From: HKCCE3408 sp039191215
GTDB lineage: Bacteria; Pseudomonadota; Alphaproteobacteria; Rhodobacterales; Rhodobacteraceae
Length of the DNA: 64,000 bases
Direction: 5' to 3'
NCBI GenBank assembly: GCA_039191215.1
Contig: JBCCXT010000002.1
Location: forward strand, 1 to 64,000
Shown here: positions 16,698 through 25,800 of the stretch, piece after piece
Layout of the letters: every line of letters begins with the position of its first letter
Numbering within the stretch: position 1 is the stretch's first letter
Program-made: the position numbers and the translations under genes
Notes under the pieces: generated by a model
What the model saw: only the letters and a program-made list of their open reading frames with translations
The model's database searches: none
Told to the model about the DNA's origin: nothing

Positions 16698-18467
16698 ATG
16701 CAGATGACCACCGAAGAAGCCTTCGTCAAAGTCCTTCAGATGCACGGCATTTCGGAGGCGTTTGGGATCATCGGGTCGGCCTTCATGCCGATCTCCGATC
16801 TTTTTCCCGAAGCAGGCATTCGGTTCTGGGATTGCGCGCATGAGGGCTCGGGCGGGATGATGGCCGATGGCTATACCCGTGCCTCGGGCCGAATGTCGAT
16901 GATGATCGCCCAAAACGGGCCCGGCATTACCAATTTCGTCACCGCTGTGAAGACGGCCTATTGGAACCATACGCCGCTTCTTCTGGTCACACCGCAGGCA
17001 GCCAATAAGACACTGGGTCAGGGCGGTTTCCAAGAGGTCGAACAGATGGCGCTGTTCAAGGACATGGTCGCCTATCAAGAAGAAGTGCGCGATGCCTCGC
17101 GCGTGGCCGAAGTGCTCAATCGCGTGATCTTGAAGGCAAAGCGCGCCTCCGCCCCGGCCCAGATCAACATGCCGAGGGATTTTTGGACGCAAGTCATCGA
17201 TATCAATCTGCCCGCCATGGTCGAGTTTGAGCGCCCGTCAGGCGGCGAAGCCGCTATCGCCGAGGCCGCCGCGCTGCTGTCGCAAGCCAAATCCCCGGTC
17301 ATTCTGAACGGCGCGGGCGTTGTGCTGGCCGATGCAATTGCCGATACTGCCGCATTGGCAGAGCGGCTGACGGCACCGGTCTGCGTGGGCTACCAGCATA
17401 ACGACGCCTTTCCGGGCTCCCACCCGCTCTTTGCGGGCCCCCTGGGCTATAACGGGTCCAAGGCGGGGATGCAGTTGATCTCGCAGGCGGATGTGGTTCT
17501 GGCCCTTGGCACGCGGCTCAATCCGTTTTCGACCTTGCCGGGCTACGGGATCGACTACTGGCCAAAAGACGCCAAGATCATCCAGGTAGACCTCAACCCT
17601 GACCGGATCGGTCTGACCAAGCCCGTCAGTGTCGGCATTGTTGGTGATGCAAAGCATGTGGCGCAGGCCATATTGGCCCAGCTATCGGACGAAGCAGGCG
17701 CCGGATCGAAGGCGCGGGCCGAGACCATTGCCAAAACGAAATCGGCCTGGGCGCAGGAACTTACATCGCTTGATCACGAGGATGACGATCCCGGCACAAG
17801 CTGGAACCAGCGCGCGCGTGCCTCTAAGCCCGATTGGATGAGCCCGCGCATGGCCTGGCGAGCAATCCAATCCGCGCTGCCGGTCGAGGCGATCATTTCC
17901 TCTGACATCGGCAATAATTGCGCGATCGGAAATGCCTATCCAAGCTTTGAGCAGGGCCGGAAATACCTGGCACCTGGACTTTTCGGGCCTTGCGGCTACG
18001 GCCTACCAGCCATCGTCGGCGCCAAGATCGCTTGCCCGGATGTCCCGGTTGTGGGGTTCGCCGGAGACGGCGCCTTTGGCATCGCGGTGACGGAGCTGAC
18101 AGCCATAGGCCGACCCGAATGGCCTGCGATCACGATGATCGTCTTCCGCAATTACCAATGGGGCGCAGAAAAGCGCAACTCAACGCTCTGGTACGACGAC
18201 AATTTTGTCGGCACAGAGCTCGACACCCAGGTCAGCTATGCGGGCATTGCCAAAGCCTGCGGTCTGCACGGCGTTGTGGCCCGCACGCAAGACGATCTGA
18301 CGGCTGCCCTGAACCAGGCGCTGAAGGATCAGGCCGCGGGTATAACGACGCTGATCGAGGCGTTGATCAATCAGGAATTGGGTGAGCCCTTCCGCCGGGA
18401 TGCGATGAAAAAGCCGGTCAAAGTGGCCGGGATCACCGCTGAAGACATGAACCAAGAGCTCGCATGA
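16698..18467 (+). CDS. xsc: Sulfoacetaldehyde acetyltransferase
   Basis: Thiamine-diphosphate enzyme that converts sulfoacetaldehyde and phosphate into acetyl phosphate and sulfite, the desulfonation step of taurine breakdown. The N-terminal TPP domain shows FGIIGSAFMPISDLFPEAGI and AHEGSGGMMADGYTRASGR with the catalytic Glu region. The central domain holds GAGVVLADAI, and the C-terminal domain has the TPP/Mg motif GDGAFGIAV...FRNYQWGAEKRN. At 589 residues it is typical for Xsc. It follows tauR and precedes ackA, which turns the acetyl phosphate into acetate and ATP. TauR-like repeats lie directly upstream. Confidence 0.93.
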   Translation: MQMTTEEAFVKVLQMHGISEAFGIIGSAFMPISDLFPEAGIRFWDCAHEGSGGMMADGYTRASGRMSMMIAQNGPGITNFVTAVKTAYWNHTPLLLVTPQAANKTLGQGGFQEVEQMALFKDMVAYQEEVRDASRVAEVLNRVILKAKRASAPAQINMPRDFWTQVIDINLPAMVEFERPSGGEAAIAEAAALLSQAKSPVILNGAGVVLADAIADTAALAERLTAPVCVGYQHNDAFPGSHPLFAGPLGYNGSKAGMQLISQADVVLALGTRLNPFSTLPGYGIDYWPKDAKIIQVDLNPDRIGLTKPVSVGIVGDAKHVAQAILAQLSDEAGAGSKARAETIAKTKSAWAQELTSLDHEDDDPGTSWNQRARASKPDWMSPRMAWRAIQSALPVEAIISSDIGNNCAIGNAYPSFEQGRKYLAPGLFGPCGYGLPAIVGAKIACPDVPVVGFAGDGAFGIAVTELTAIGRPEWPAITMIVFRNYQWGAEKRNSTLWYDDNFVGTELDTQVSYAGIAKACGLHGVVARTQDDLTAALNQALKDQAAGITTLIEALINQELGEPFRRDAMKKPVKVAGITAEDMNQELA

Positions 18468-18566
18468 TGCGGGCGCGGGCGTGGCACAAATCGGCGCGAT
18501 GAGCCTGGCCGCGGGCGTGGTGCGCGCCGTGCATATGCGGCGTGTGCGCGCGGTTGTTGTGGCGTG

Positions 18567-19625
18567 ATGGGCCCAACGCTCGTTCTCAATACCGGCTCCT
18601 CGTCGATCAAATACGCGGTGTTTGAGGGCGCCCAGCAACAGACGGCGGGCCAAGTCGAACAGGTCAGCGACCATGCCGAGGCGATGGGCCAGGTGATGAG
18701 CGCCGTGTCGTCTGCAGGTCTGTCGGCGGTGGCCCATCGGGTTGTCCATGGCGGGACGGAGTTTTCCGGCCCCGTCTTGATCGATGGCGATGTCGAGGCC
18801 CGGATCGAGGCGCTGTGCCCCTTGGCGCCGCTGCACAACCCGGTGGCGTTGGCCGCAATCCGGGCAATCCGTGCAGAGGCTCCGGACTTGCCGCAGATCG
18901 CGGCCTTTGACACCGCCTTTCACCGCACCATCCCGGAAATTCGCCAGCTTTATGCTTTGCCTGCTAGTGCGGCTGCCAACGGCATCCGGCGCTACGGCTT
19001 CCACGGTCTGTCTTATGCCGGCCTGACGCGCAAAATGCCTGAATTGGCGGGCCTGCTTCCCGATCGGCTTTTGGCCTGCCATCTGGGCAATGGCGCCAGC
19101 TTATGCGCGATCAAATCCGGGCAATCGGTGGCCACGACCATGGGCTATTCGCCTGTTTCAGGGCTGACGATGGGCACCCGCGTGGGCGAGATTGATGCCA
19201 ATGCGGTGTTGCGTCTTGCCGCGCTGCACGGCGCGGAAAAGGCTGCGCTTTTGCTGAACAATAGATCCGGGCTCATGGGGTTGGGCGGGCTCAGCGACAT
19301 GCGCGCACTTGGTCATTCCGGCCTGCCCGAAGCCGCGCGCGCGATTGAGCATTTCGCCGAAACCGCGATCATGCAGGCGGGCGCGATGATCGCCGCGATG
19401 GGCGGATGTGACGCCGTCGCCTTCACCGGCGGCATCGGGGAAAATGATGCCGGCATGCGGGCGCGGATCATGGCCGGTCTTGGCTGGCTTGGCCTGACCC
19501 TCGATTCCGCGGCCAATTCGGGCAATGCGCCGTGCATTTCCGGCGACGGGCCGGTCAGCGCTTGGATCGTCCCCGCCGAGGAAGAGGCCGAGATCGCCCG
19601 CCAATCACAGATGTTGTTAAGCTAG
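18567..19625 (+). CDS. ackA: Acetate kinase
   Basis: Interconverts acetyl phosphate plus ADP with acetate plus ATP. The N-terminus TLVLNTGSSSIKYAVFEG is the first acetokinase signature, and RYGFHGLSYAGLTRKMPEL carries the second. Further motifs are ACHLGNGASLCAIKSG, PVSGLTMGTRVGEIDAN and AFTGGIGENDAGMR. The length of 352 residues is shorter than the usual 390-400; the middle loops are trimmed. It lies 99 bp after xsc, supporting use of Xsc-derived acetyl phosphate. The start is ATG 18567, just after an in-frame GTG. No pta gene is next to it. Confidence 0.92.
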   Translation: MGPTLVLNTGSSSIKYAVFEGAQQQTAGQVEQVSDHAEAMGQVMSAVSSAGLSAVAHRVVHGGTEFSGPVLIDGDVEARIEALCPLAPLHNPVALAAIRAIRAEAPDLPQIAAFDTAFHRTIPEIRQLYALPASAAANGIRRYGFHGLSYAGLTRKMPELAGLLPDRLLACHLGNGASLCAIKSGQSVATTMGYSPVSGLTMGTRVGEIDANAVLRLAALHGAEKAALLLNNRSGLMGLGGLSDMRALGHSGLPEAARAIEHFAETAIMQAGAMIAAMGGCDAVAFTGGIGENDAGMRARIMAGLGWLGLTLDSAANSGNAPCISGDGPVSAWIVPAEEEAEIARQSQMLLS

Positions 19626-19736
19626 CCGCACCTAATTGGGACGTGCTGTGCAGCGCCCATCATCTAAACACGGATCGCCTTGCCTCGCCCAGTCCATTGG
19701 GCCAGAAATGGGCGATTGCCGCCTCGGAGAGCGCTG

Positions 19737-20651
19737 ATGACCAACCTGCCTGCAGACATAGATGCCACAATCGCAGCATTGGCGGAGCAGGATTACGTCT
19801 GTGAGCGCGGCTTGGGCACGGTCGCTTTTCTTGCCATGACACTGGGCAAACCGCTGTTTTTGGAAGGCGAGGCTGGGGTCGGTAAAACCGAGATCGCCAA
19901 AGCCATCGCGGCCGCCCTGGGGCGCGATCTGATCCGGCTTCAATGCTATGAGGGGCTAGATGCCTCCACGGCGATTTACGAATGGAACTTTGCCGCGCAA
20001 ATGGTTGCTATCCGCGCCGCTGAGGTCACAGGAGCCACGGATCGCACAGCGCTTCAGGCGGAATTGTTCTCTGACGAGTACCTGATCCGCCGTCCGATCC
20101 TTCAGGCCCTGGCGCCGTCGGAAAAGGGGCCGCCCGTTCTTCTTATAGACGAAATCGACCGGACAGATGCGCCCTTTGAGGCTTTCCTGCTTGAGATCCT
20201 GTCGGATTTTCAGGTCACAATCCCTGAGATCGGCCCGATCCAGGCAGCAACCCCACCCATTGTGATCTTGACGTCGAACCGGACGCGCGAAGTGCATGAC
20301 GCGTTGAAGCGCCGCTGCCTTTACCACTGGGTCGATTACCCGAGCTTTGAGCGTGAACTGACCATTTTGCGCACACGCCTGCCGGGCGTTTCCGAGGCGT
20401 TGTCGGCGGAGATTGTGGCCTTCGTGCAGGCGCTGCGCACGGAAGACCTCTTTAAATCCCCCGGCGTTGCCGAAAGCGTCGATTGGGCGCGTTGCCTGGT
20501 CGCACTTGATGCGGTGGCGCTGACACCTGATGTCGTGACCGACACGATCGGCGCCTTGCTGAAGTACCAAGATGATGTCGCCCAGATCGCGGGCTCTGAG
20601 GCCGGCCGCATCCTGGAAGATACCAAACGTGCGCTTGCTGCGGCGTCGTGA
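19737..20651 (+). CDS. coxD: MoxR-family AAA+ ATPase (CoxD-like)
   Basis: AAA+ ATPase thought to act with a VWA partner in maturing the molybdenum-copper or molybdenum hydroxylase active site. Walker A GEAGVGKTE lies near residue 42, Walker B as VLLIDEIDR near residue 136, and sensor 1 as VILTSNRTREV. The ATG at 19737 is preceded by GGAGAGCG; a longer frame upstream lacks support. It is 304 residues long. Its stop overlaps the VWA gene by 4 bp, and both precede coxSLM, the usual grouping of CoxD and CoxE. Confidence 0.85.
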   Translation: MTNLPADIDATIAALAEQDYVCERGLGTVAFLAMTLGKPLFLEGEAGVGKTEIAKAIAAALGRDLIRLQCYEGLDASTAIYEWNFAAQMVAIRAAEVTGATDRTALQAELFSDEYLIRRPILQALAPSEKGPPVLLIDEIDRTDAPFEAFLLEILSDFQVTIPEIGPIQAATPPIVILTSNRTREVHDALKRRCLYHWVDYPSFERELTILRTRLPGVSEALSAEIVAFVQALRTEDLFKSPGVAESVDWARCLVALDAVALTPDVVTDTIGALLKYQDDVAQIAGSEAGRILEDTKRALAAAS

Positions 20652-21850
20652 ACCGGCTGGCGGAAAATCTGACGCTTTTCACCCGCGCCCTGCGGGAAGC
20701 GGGCCTGCGCGTCGGAACCTCACAGCTTGAAACCGCCGCGCGCGCTGTCAGCCAAGTTGGCCTGCGCAGCAAGCGCGATCTCTTCTACACGCTAGAAGCC
20801 AGCCTGCTCAGCCGGGCCGAGGATCGCGCCGTCTTTGCGCAAGTGTTTGAGCTTTTTTGGCGCGATCCGGATTTTTTGGGCCGAATGCTGCATATGGCCT
20901 CTCCGCTGCAGCGCACCGATGAGAAACGGCCAGACCCAAAAGCTGCTCATCGCCGCGCCGTCGAGGCCATCGGCCAACCGCCCGAACGCAATGCCCCCCC
21001 GCCGCGCGAGGAGGTTACGCGCGACGCGCTTTTTAGCTGGTCTGGCAATGAGGTGCTGTGCGCGATGGATTTCGAACAGATGAGTGCGGCCGAGTTGCGT
21101 TTGGCGGAAGCCGCGATTGGCAGCCTGCAATTGCCCGTGCGTATGCTGCCCGCGCGCCGGTTTCGCACCGGTATCGGCAAGCGCCCCGATCCAAGTGCGA
21201 CACTGCGCGCGGCACAGCGCAAGGTCGGAGAGATCACGCGGATCAGTTACAAAGCACCGCAGCCACGGCCGCCCGATCTGGTTGCGATCTGTGACATCTC
21301 GGGCTCGATGTCGGTCTATTCCCGGATGATCCTTCTCTATCTGCACAGCCTTGCCCATGCCCGGATCCGGGCATGGGGTATGGTCAGCGCCTTCACCTTC
21401 GGCACGCGGCTGACCAACGTGACGCGCGCGCTACGTCAGGGCGATCCGGATGCAGCGCTGAGCTTGATCGGCATGGAGGCGCCCGATTGGCAAGGCGGCA
21501 CGCGCATCGGCGACGCGATTGAGCGCTTCAACAAGGACTGGTCGCGCCGGGTATTGGGGCAGGGCGCGGTTGTGTTGCTGATCACCGACGGGTTGGAGCG
21601 CGACGACCCCGACCGCTTGGCGCGCGCGGCCGAGCGGCTGAACCTCACGGCGCGGGCTGTTATCTGGCTGAACCCGCTGCTGCGCTTTGACGCGTTTGAG
21701 CCGCAGGCGCAGGGCGTGCGGGCCTTGTTGCCCCATGTCACCAGCCTGCATGCCTGCCATTCGCTTGATAGCCTTGCGCAGTTGAGCGTCGCCCTGGGCG
21801 AGCGCGGGCTCAAAGAGCGTCTGATCCGGGCTATGCGCATTGCGGCGTGA
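20648..21850 (+). CDS. coxE: VWA-domain protein (CoxE-like)
   Basis: A 400-residue partner of the MoxR ATPase. The C-terminal von Willebrand A domain carries the metal-ion-dependent adhesion motif ICDISGSMSVYSRM near residue 217, and the conserved WQGGTRIGDAI and VVLLITDGLERDD segments follow. The N-terminal half is the CoxE helical region (LFTRALREAGLRVGTSQLE). It overlaps the ATPase gene as a translationally coupled pair. MoxR/VWA pairs assist maturation of large enzyme complexes; here the target is probably the CoxSLM enzyme encoded 175 bp downstream. Confidence 0.85.
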   Translation: MNRLAENLTLFTRALREAGLRVGTSQLETAARAVSQVGLRSKRDLFYTLEASLLSRAEDRAVFAQVFELFWRDPDFLGRMLHMASPLQRTDEKRPDPKAAHRRAVEAIGQPPERNAPPPREEVTRDALFSWSGNEVLCAMDFEQMSAAELRLAEAAIGSLQLPVRMLPARRFRTGIGKRPDPSATLRAAQRKVGEITRISYKAPQPRPPDLVAICDISGSMSVYSRMILLYLHSLAHARIRAWGMVSAFTFGTRLTNVTRALRQGDPDAALSLIGMEAPDWQGGTRIGDAIERFNKDWSRRVLGQGAVVLLITDGLERDDPDRLARAAERLNLTARAVIWLNPLLRFDAFEPQAQGVRALLPHVTSLHACHSLDSLAQLSVALGERGLKERLIRAMRIAA

Positions 21851-22024
21851 CGTAACGCCACTACACGTCCGGCCGCGCCCGGCCCTGCCGTGTCCTGAAA
21901 AACTCTTGCTTTGTTTTATCTGGCTTATACCTTTGTACATATCAATTGCGGGCACGTGACCGGGGAGGGTCCGAAAAGCGCGCGACCAAGGTAGGTAAAT
22001 TGCCCACCGAAAGGGAGGAATGGA

Positions 22025-22522
22025 ATGACTGACGTCACCATGGTGGTGAACGGCAAGGCTGTTCAACGCAGTATCGACGATACGACACTTCTATCAGAAT
22101 TCTTACGCGAAAATCTACGACTGACCGGCACCCATGTTGGCTGCGACACAAGCCAATGTGGCGCCTGTGTTGTGCATGTGAACGGTCGGGCGATCAAAAG
22201 CTGCACGGCCCTTGCCGCTTCGCTTGACGGCGCAGAGGTCACCACGATCGAGGGGGTGGCCAATGGCAAGGAACTGCACCCGATGCAGCGGGCGTTTAAC
22301 GTCCATCACGGGTTGCAATGTGGCTTTTGCACGCCCGGCATGATTATGGCCGGGATCGATATGGTGAACCGGTATCAAGCATCCGGCCAGCCGCTGACCG
22401 AGGCCACCATCCGGCATGAGCTGGAAGGCAATATCTGCCGCTGCACCGGCTACCACAATATCGTTCGCGCGATCGAAGATGCCGCCCAGCAAATGGATGG
22501 CATGTCGAAGGCCGCAGAATAA
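22025..22522 (+). CDS. coxS: CO dehydrogenase-like small subunit (two [2Fe-2S] clusters)
   Basis: Iron-sulfur subunit of a xanthine-dehydrogenase-family enzyme, passing electrons from the molybdenum site to FAD. The plant-type cluster motif GCDTSQCGACVVHVNG with a later CTA forms the first [2Fe-2S] site. CGFCTPGMIMA and ICRCTGYHNIV form the second, helical one. The length of 165 residues is typical. RBS-like AAAGGGAGG precedes the ATG. It is first of an S-L-M ordered set, and the order small-large-medium is typical for form II enzymes. Confidence 0.92.
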   Translation: MTDVTMVVNGKAVQRSIDDTTLLSEFLRENLRLTGTHVGCDTSQCGACVVHVNGRAIKSCTALAASLDGAEVTTIEGVANGKELHPMQRAFNVHHGLQCGFCTPGMIMAGIDMVNRYQASGQPLTEATIRHELEGNICRCTGYHNIVRAIEDAAQQMDGMSKAAE

Positions 22523-22549
22523 AACGAAGATTTTCAGAGAGGTACGACG

Positions 22550-24910
22550 ATGAGCGACGGTATCGGCGCCCGCGTGGCGCGAAAGGAAGATAAACGCTTT
22601 ATCACTGGCAAGGGTAAGTACACCGATGACATTCGGATGGAAAACCAGGCCTATGCGGCTTTTGTCCGCTCGCCCCACGCCCATGCCCGGGTCACCGGCA
22701 TCGATGCATCGGCAGCCGAAGCAATGGACGGTGTGATTGCGGTCCTGAACGGCCAAGAACTGACCGGTGACGGCATCGGCAATATCATTTGCGGCTGGGC
22801 GGTCACCTCCAAGGACGGATCGCCGATGAATATGGGCGCCTGGTCGGCGCTGGCCACAGAAAAGGTGCGCTATGTGGGTGACGCGGTCGCCGTGGTCATC
22901 GCTGAGACCCAAGCGCTTGCGCGGCTGGCAGCCGAAGCGGTCGATGTCGCGTACGAAGAGCTGACGGGTGTGGCTTTTGCCGATGCGGCCCTTGCCGCCG
23001 GCGCGCCCCAGATTCACGACAACGCGCCCGGCAACCTGATCTATGATTGGGAGATCGGCGACCAGGCAGCGACCGATGCGGCGATTGCCGGTGCCGCGCA
23101 TGTCACCGAATTGCAGGTCACAAATAACCGTCTCAGCCCCAATCCGATGGAGCCGCGCAGCGCCGTGGCCACATTCGACGAATCCGAAGATCACTACACG
23201 CTTTACACAACCAGCCAAAACCCGCATGTCGCGCGCCTGGTGCTCAGCGCCTTCTACCAGGTCGCGCCGGAGCACAAATTGCGGGTGATCGCACCGGATG
23301 TGGGCGGCGGCTTTGGCTGCAAGATCTACATCTATCCCGAAGAGATCACCTGTCTGTGGGCCTCGATGAAGACGGGCCGGTCGGTCAAATGGACCTCGGA
23401 CCGGACCGAGGCCTTTATGACCGATGCGCATGGCCGCGATCATATCTCGACCGCGAAGATGGGCTTTGATGCCAGCGGCAAGATCGTCGGTTTTGGCGTC
23501 GACACGATTGCCAATTTTGGCGCCTATATGTCGCTCTTCTCCAGCGCCGTGCCGACATATCTCTACGCCACGCTGCTCTCGGGTCAGTACAATATCGCCA
23601 ATATTCACTGCAATGTGCGCGGGGTCTATACCAACACGGTGCCGGTTGACGCCTATCGCGGGGCCGGACGTCCTGAGGCGTGTTACCTCATCGAGCGGAT
23701 GCTTGAGACGGCGGCACGCGAGATGGGCATGGACCCGGCTGATCTGCGGCGGAAGAACTTCATCGACAGCTTCCCGCATGAAACGCCGGTCATCATGACC
23801 TATGATGCAGGCGATTTCGCGGGCAATATGGATAAGGCCCAAGCCGCCGCCGATGTGGCGGGCTTTGCCGCGCGGAAGGCGGAAGCTGCGGGCCGCGGCA
23901 AGCTGCGCGGGCTGGGCTACTCTGCTTACATCGAGGCCTGCGGCATCGCGCCCTCGGCGGCTGTCGGATCGCTCGGTGCCGGTGTCGGGCTGTGGGAAAG
24001 TGCTGAGGTGCGGGTGAACCCTGTGGGCACAATCGAAGTCCTGACGGGCAGCCACAGCCACGGCCAGGGCCATGAGACGACCTTTGCGCAGATCGTTGCC
24101 GACCGCTTCGATCTGCCGATTGAGAACATCCAGATCGTGCATGGCGACACCGACAAGGTGCAGTTCGGCATGGGCACCTATGGTTCCCGCTCGGGCGCTG
24201 TAGGGATGAGCGCCATCGTAAAGGCGATGGACAAGGTCGAAGCCAAGGTCAAAAAGATCGCAGCCCATGTGCTAGAAGCCGCCGAGGATGACATTGTCAT
24301 TGAGGGTGGTGAGGTGAAGGTTGCGGGCACTGACAAGGCGATGGGTTGGCACGAGGTCGGTCTTTCGGCCTACACCGCGCATAACCTGCCCGATGGGATG
24401 GAGCCTGGCCTGAAGGAGGGCGCGTTTTACGACCCGGTGAACTTCACCTTCCCGGCGGGCTGTTACATCGCCGAGGTTGAGGTTGACCCCGAAACAGGTG
24501 TGACCGAGATCGTCCAGTTCACTGCGGCTGACGATTTCGGCAATATCATCAACCCGATGATTGTTGAAGGTCAGGTCCATGGCGGTGTCGCCCAAGGCAT
24601 TGGCCAGGCGATGCTGGAGCAGGTCGTTTATGACCATACCGGCCAGCTTATCACCGGGTCGTACATGGATTACGCCATGCCGCGGGCTGATGATGTGCCG
24701 TCCTACACGATTGAGCACAACACCACCGTTTGCCCGAATAATCCGCTTGGGATCAAAGGCTGCGGTGAGGCCGGAGCCATCGGGGCGCCCCCTGCGGTCA
24801 TCAACGCGATCACGGACGCCATCGGCACCAACGATCTGCAAATGCCCGCCACCTCACAAGCGGTCTGGACAGCGATCCAGGCGGCCAAAACGCCGATGGC
24901 GGCTGAATAG
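22550..24910 (+). CDS. coxL: CO dehydrogenase-like large subunit, form II (molybdopterin-binding)
   Basis: Molybdenum-cofactor subunit of 786 residues. The active-site loop reads AYRGAGR near residue 370, the marker of form II (also called putative) CoxL; form I, with proven CO oxidation, has AYxCSFR instead. Other motifs are VGGGFGCK, SHSHGQGHETTFAQI, IVHGDTDKVQFGMGTYGSR and the C-terminal KGCGEAGAIGAPPAV with the conserved catalytic Glu. It lies between coxS and coxM. Because form II enzymes have weak or unproven CO activity, the true substrate may be another aldehyde or heterocycle. Confidence 0.9.
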   Translation: MSDGIGARVARKEDKRFITGKGKYTDDIRMENQAYAAFVRSPHAHARVTGIDASAAEAMDGVIAVLNGQELTGDGIGNIICGWAVTSKDGSPMNMGAWSALATEKVRYVGDAVAVVIAETQALARLAAEAVDVAYEELTGVAFADAALAAGAPQIHDNAPGNLIYDWEIGDQAATDAAIAGAAHVTELQVTNNRLSPNPMEPRSAVATFDESEDHYTLYTTSQNPHVARLVLSAFYQVAPEHKLRVIAPDVGGGFGCKIYIYPEEITCLWASMKTGRSVKWTSDRTEAFMTDAHGRDHISTAKMGFDASGKIVGFGVDTIANFGAYMSLFSSAVPTYLYATLLSGQYNIANIHCNVRGVYTNTVPVDAYRGAGRPEACYLIERMLETAAREMGMDPADLRRKNFIDSFPHETPVIMTYDAGDFAGNMDKAQAAADVAGFAARKAEAAGRGKLRGLGYSAYIEACGIAPSAAVGSLGAGVGLWESAEVRVNPVGTIEVLTGSHSHGQGHETTFAQIVADRFDLPIENIQIVHGDTDKVQFGMGTYGSRSGAVGMSAIVKAMDKVEAKVKKIAAHVLEAAEDDIVIEGGEVKVAGTDKAMGWHEVGLSAYTAHNLPDGMEPGLKEGAFYDPVNFTFPAGCYIAEVEVDPETGVTEIVQFTAADDFGNIINPMIVEGQVHGGVAQGIGQAMLEQVVYDHTGQLITGSYMDYAMPRADDVPSYTIEHNTTVCPNNPLGIKGCGEAGAIGAPPAVINAITDAIGTNDLQMPATSQAVWTAIQAAKTPMAAE

Positions 24911-24922
24911 GGAGCGCCAGCA

Positions 24923-25720
24923 ATGTACGCAACGAAGTACCATAAGCCAGGCTCGGTCGCGGATGCGGTCGCCGCCCTTGGCAGCGCCGAAGACGCAAAA
25001 GTTCTGGCCGGCGGCCAAACCTTGCTGCCGACGATGAAGCAGCACCTGGCCGCGCCGTCCGATTTGATCGATATCCGCGCAATCGACGGGATGTCGGCGA
25101 TTTCGGTGTCGGGGGATAGCGTCACAATCGGGGCTGGCACGACGCATATGGATGTCGCCGGCAGCGCGGCAGTGCAAGAAGCCATTCCCGGCCTGGCCTG
25201 CCTGGCCGCCGGGATCGGTGATCCGCATGTCCGTGCAATGGGCACTATCGGCGGCTCGGTTGCCAATAACGACCCCGCCGCCGACTACCCGGCCGCCGTA
25301 CTGGGCCTGGGTGCCACAGTAATCACCAATGCGCGGGAGATCGCCGCAGATGATTTCTTCAATGGCATGTTCGAAACGGCCTTAAACGAGGGTGAGATCA
25401 TCACCGAATTGCAATTCCCAAAGGCGCAATCCAGCGGCTACTCGAAGTTTGATAACCCCGCCTCCCGCTATGCCATTGTCGGGGTCTTTGTGGCGCAGAC
25501 AGGCGGTGCGGTGCGCGTGGCCGTGACCGGCGCGGGCGCAGATGGCGTGCACCGTCATGCCGGGATGGAGGCCGCTTTGACCGCCGATCTCAGCCCCGCG
25601 GCCTTGGATGCGGTTGCTGTCTCTGCCGATGGCCTGCTGTCGGATGTGCATGCCAGCGCCGATTACCGCGCGCATCTTGTGAAGGTCATGGCCAAACGCG
25701 CCGTCGCGGCGATGTCCTGA
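24923..25720 (+). CDS. coxM: CO dehydrogenase-like medium subunit (FAD-binding)
   Basis: FAD subunit that passes electrons from the iron-sulfur clusters to the quinone pool. The FAD-binding motifs AGGQTLLPTMK near residue 32 and TIGGSVANNDPAADYPA near residue 110 are clear, and LGATVITNAREIAADDFF and FPKAQSSGYSKFDNPASRYA follow. It is 265 residues, slightly short of the usual 280-290. RBS GGGAGCGCC is just upstream, 12 bp after coxL. It closes the S-L-M operon; coxG and other accessory genes do not follow. Confidence 0.92.
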   Translation: MYATKYHKPGSVADAVAALGSAEDAKVLAGGQTLLPTMKQHLAAPSDLIDIRAIDGMSAISVSGDSVTIGAGTTHMDVAGSAAVQEAIPGLACLAAGIGDPHVRAMGTIGGSVANNDPAADYPAAVLGLGATVITNAREIAADDFFNGMFETALNEGEIITELQFPKAQSSGYSKFDNPASRYAIVGVFVAQTGGAVRVAVTGAGADGVHRHAGMEAALTADLSPAALDAVAVSADGLLSDVHASADYRAHLVKVMAKRAVAAMS

Positions 25721-25800
25721 CGCAACGGCCAGGCCAGGCTTCTGGGGCGACCCACGCATTAAAACCGGGTCGCCCTATACCTGCCAGCGGCAAGGCTTGG

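Noticed and set aside
18468..18566. Short frame between xsc and ackA as a possible gene remnant
   Set aside because: It is only about 22 codons of Arg/Val/Ala composition with no recognisable motif.
22115..24268. A 717-residue open frame on the minus strand over coxS and coxL
   Set aside because: It is His/Arg/Gly-rich shadow coding opposite highly conserved coxL, with no recognisable domain.
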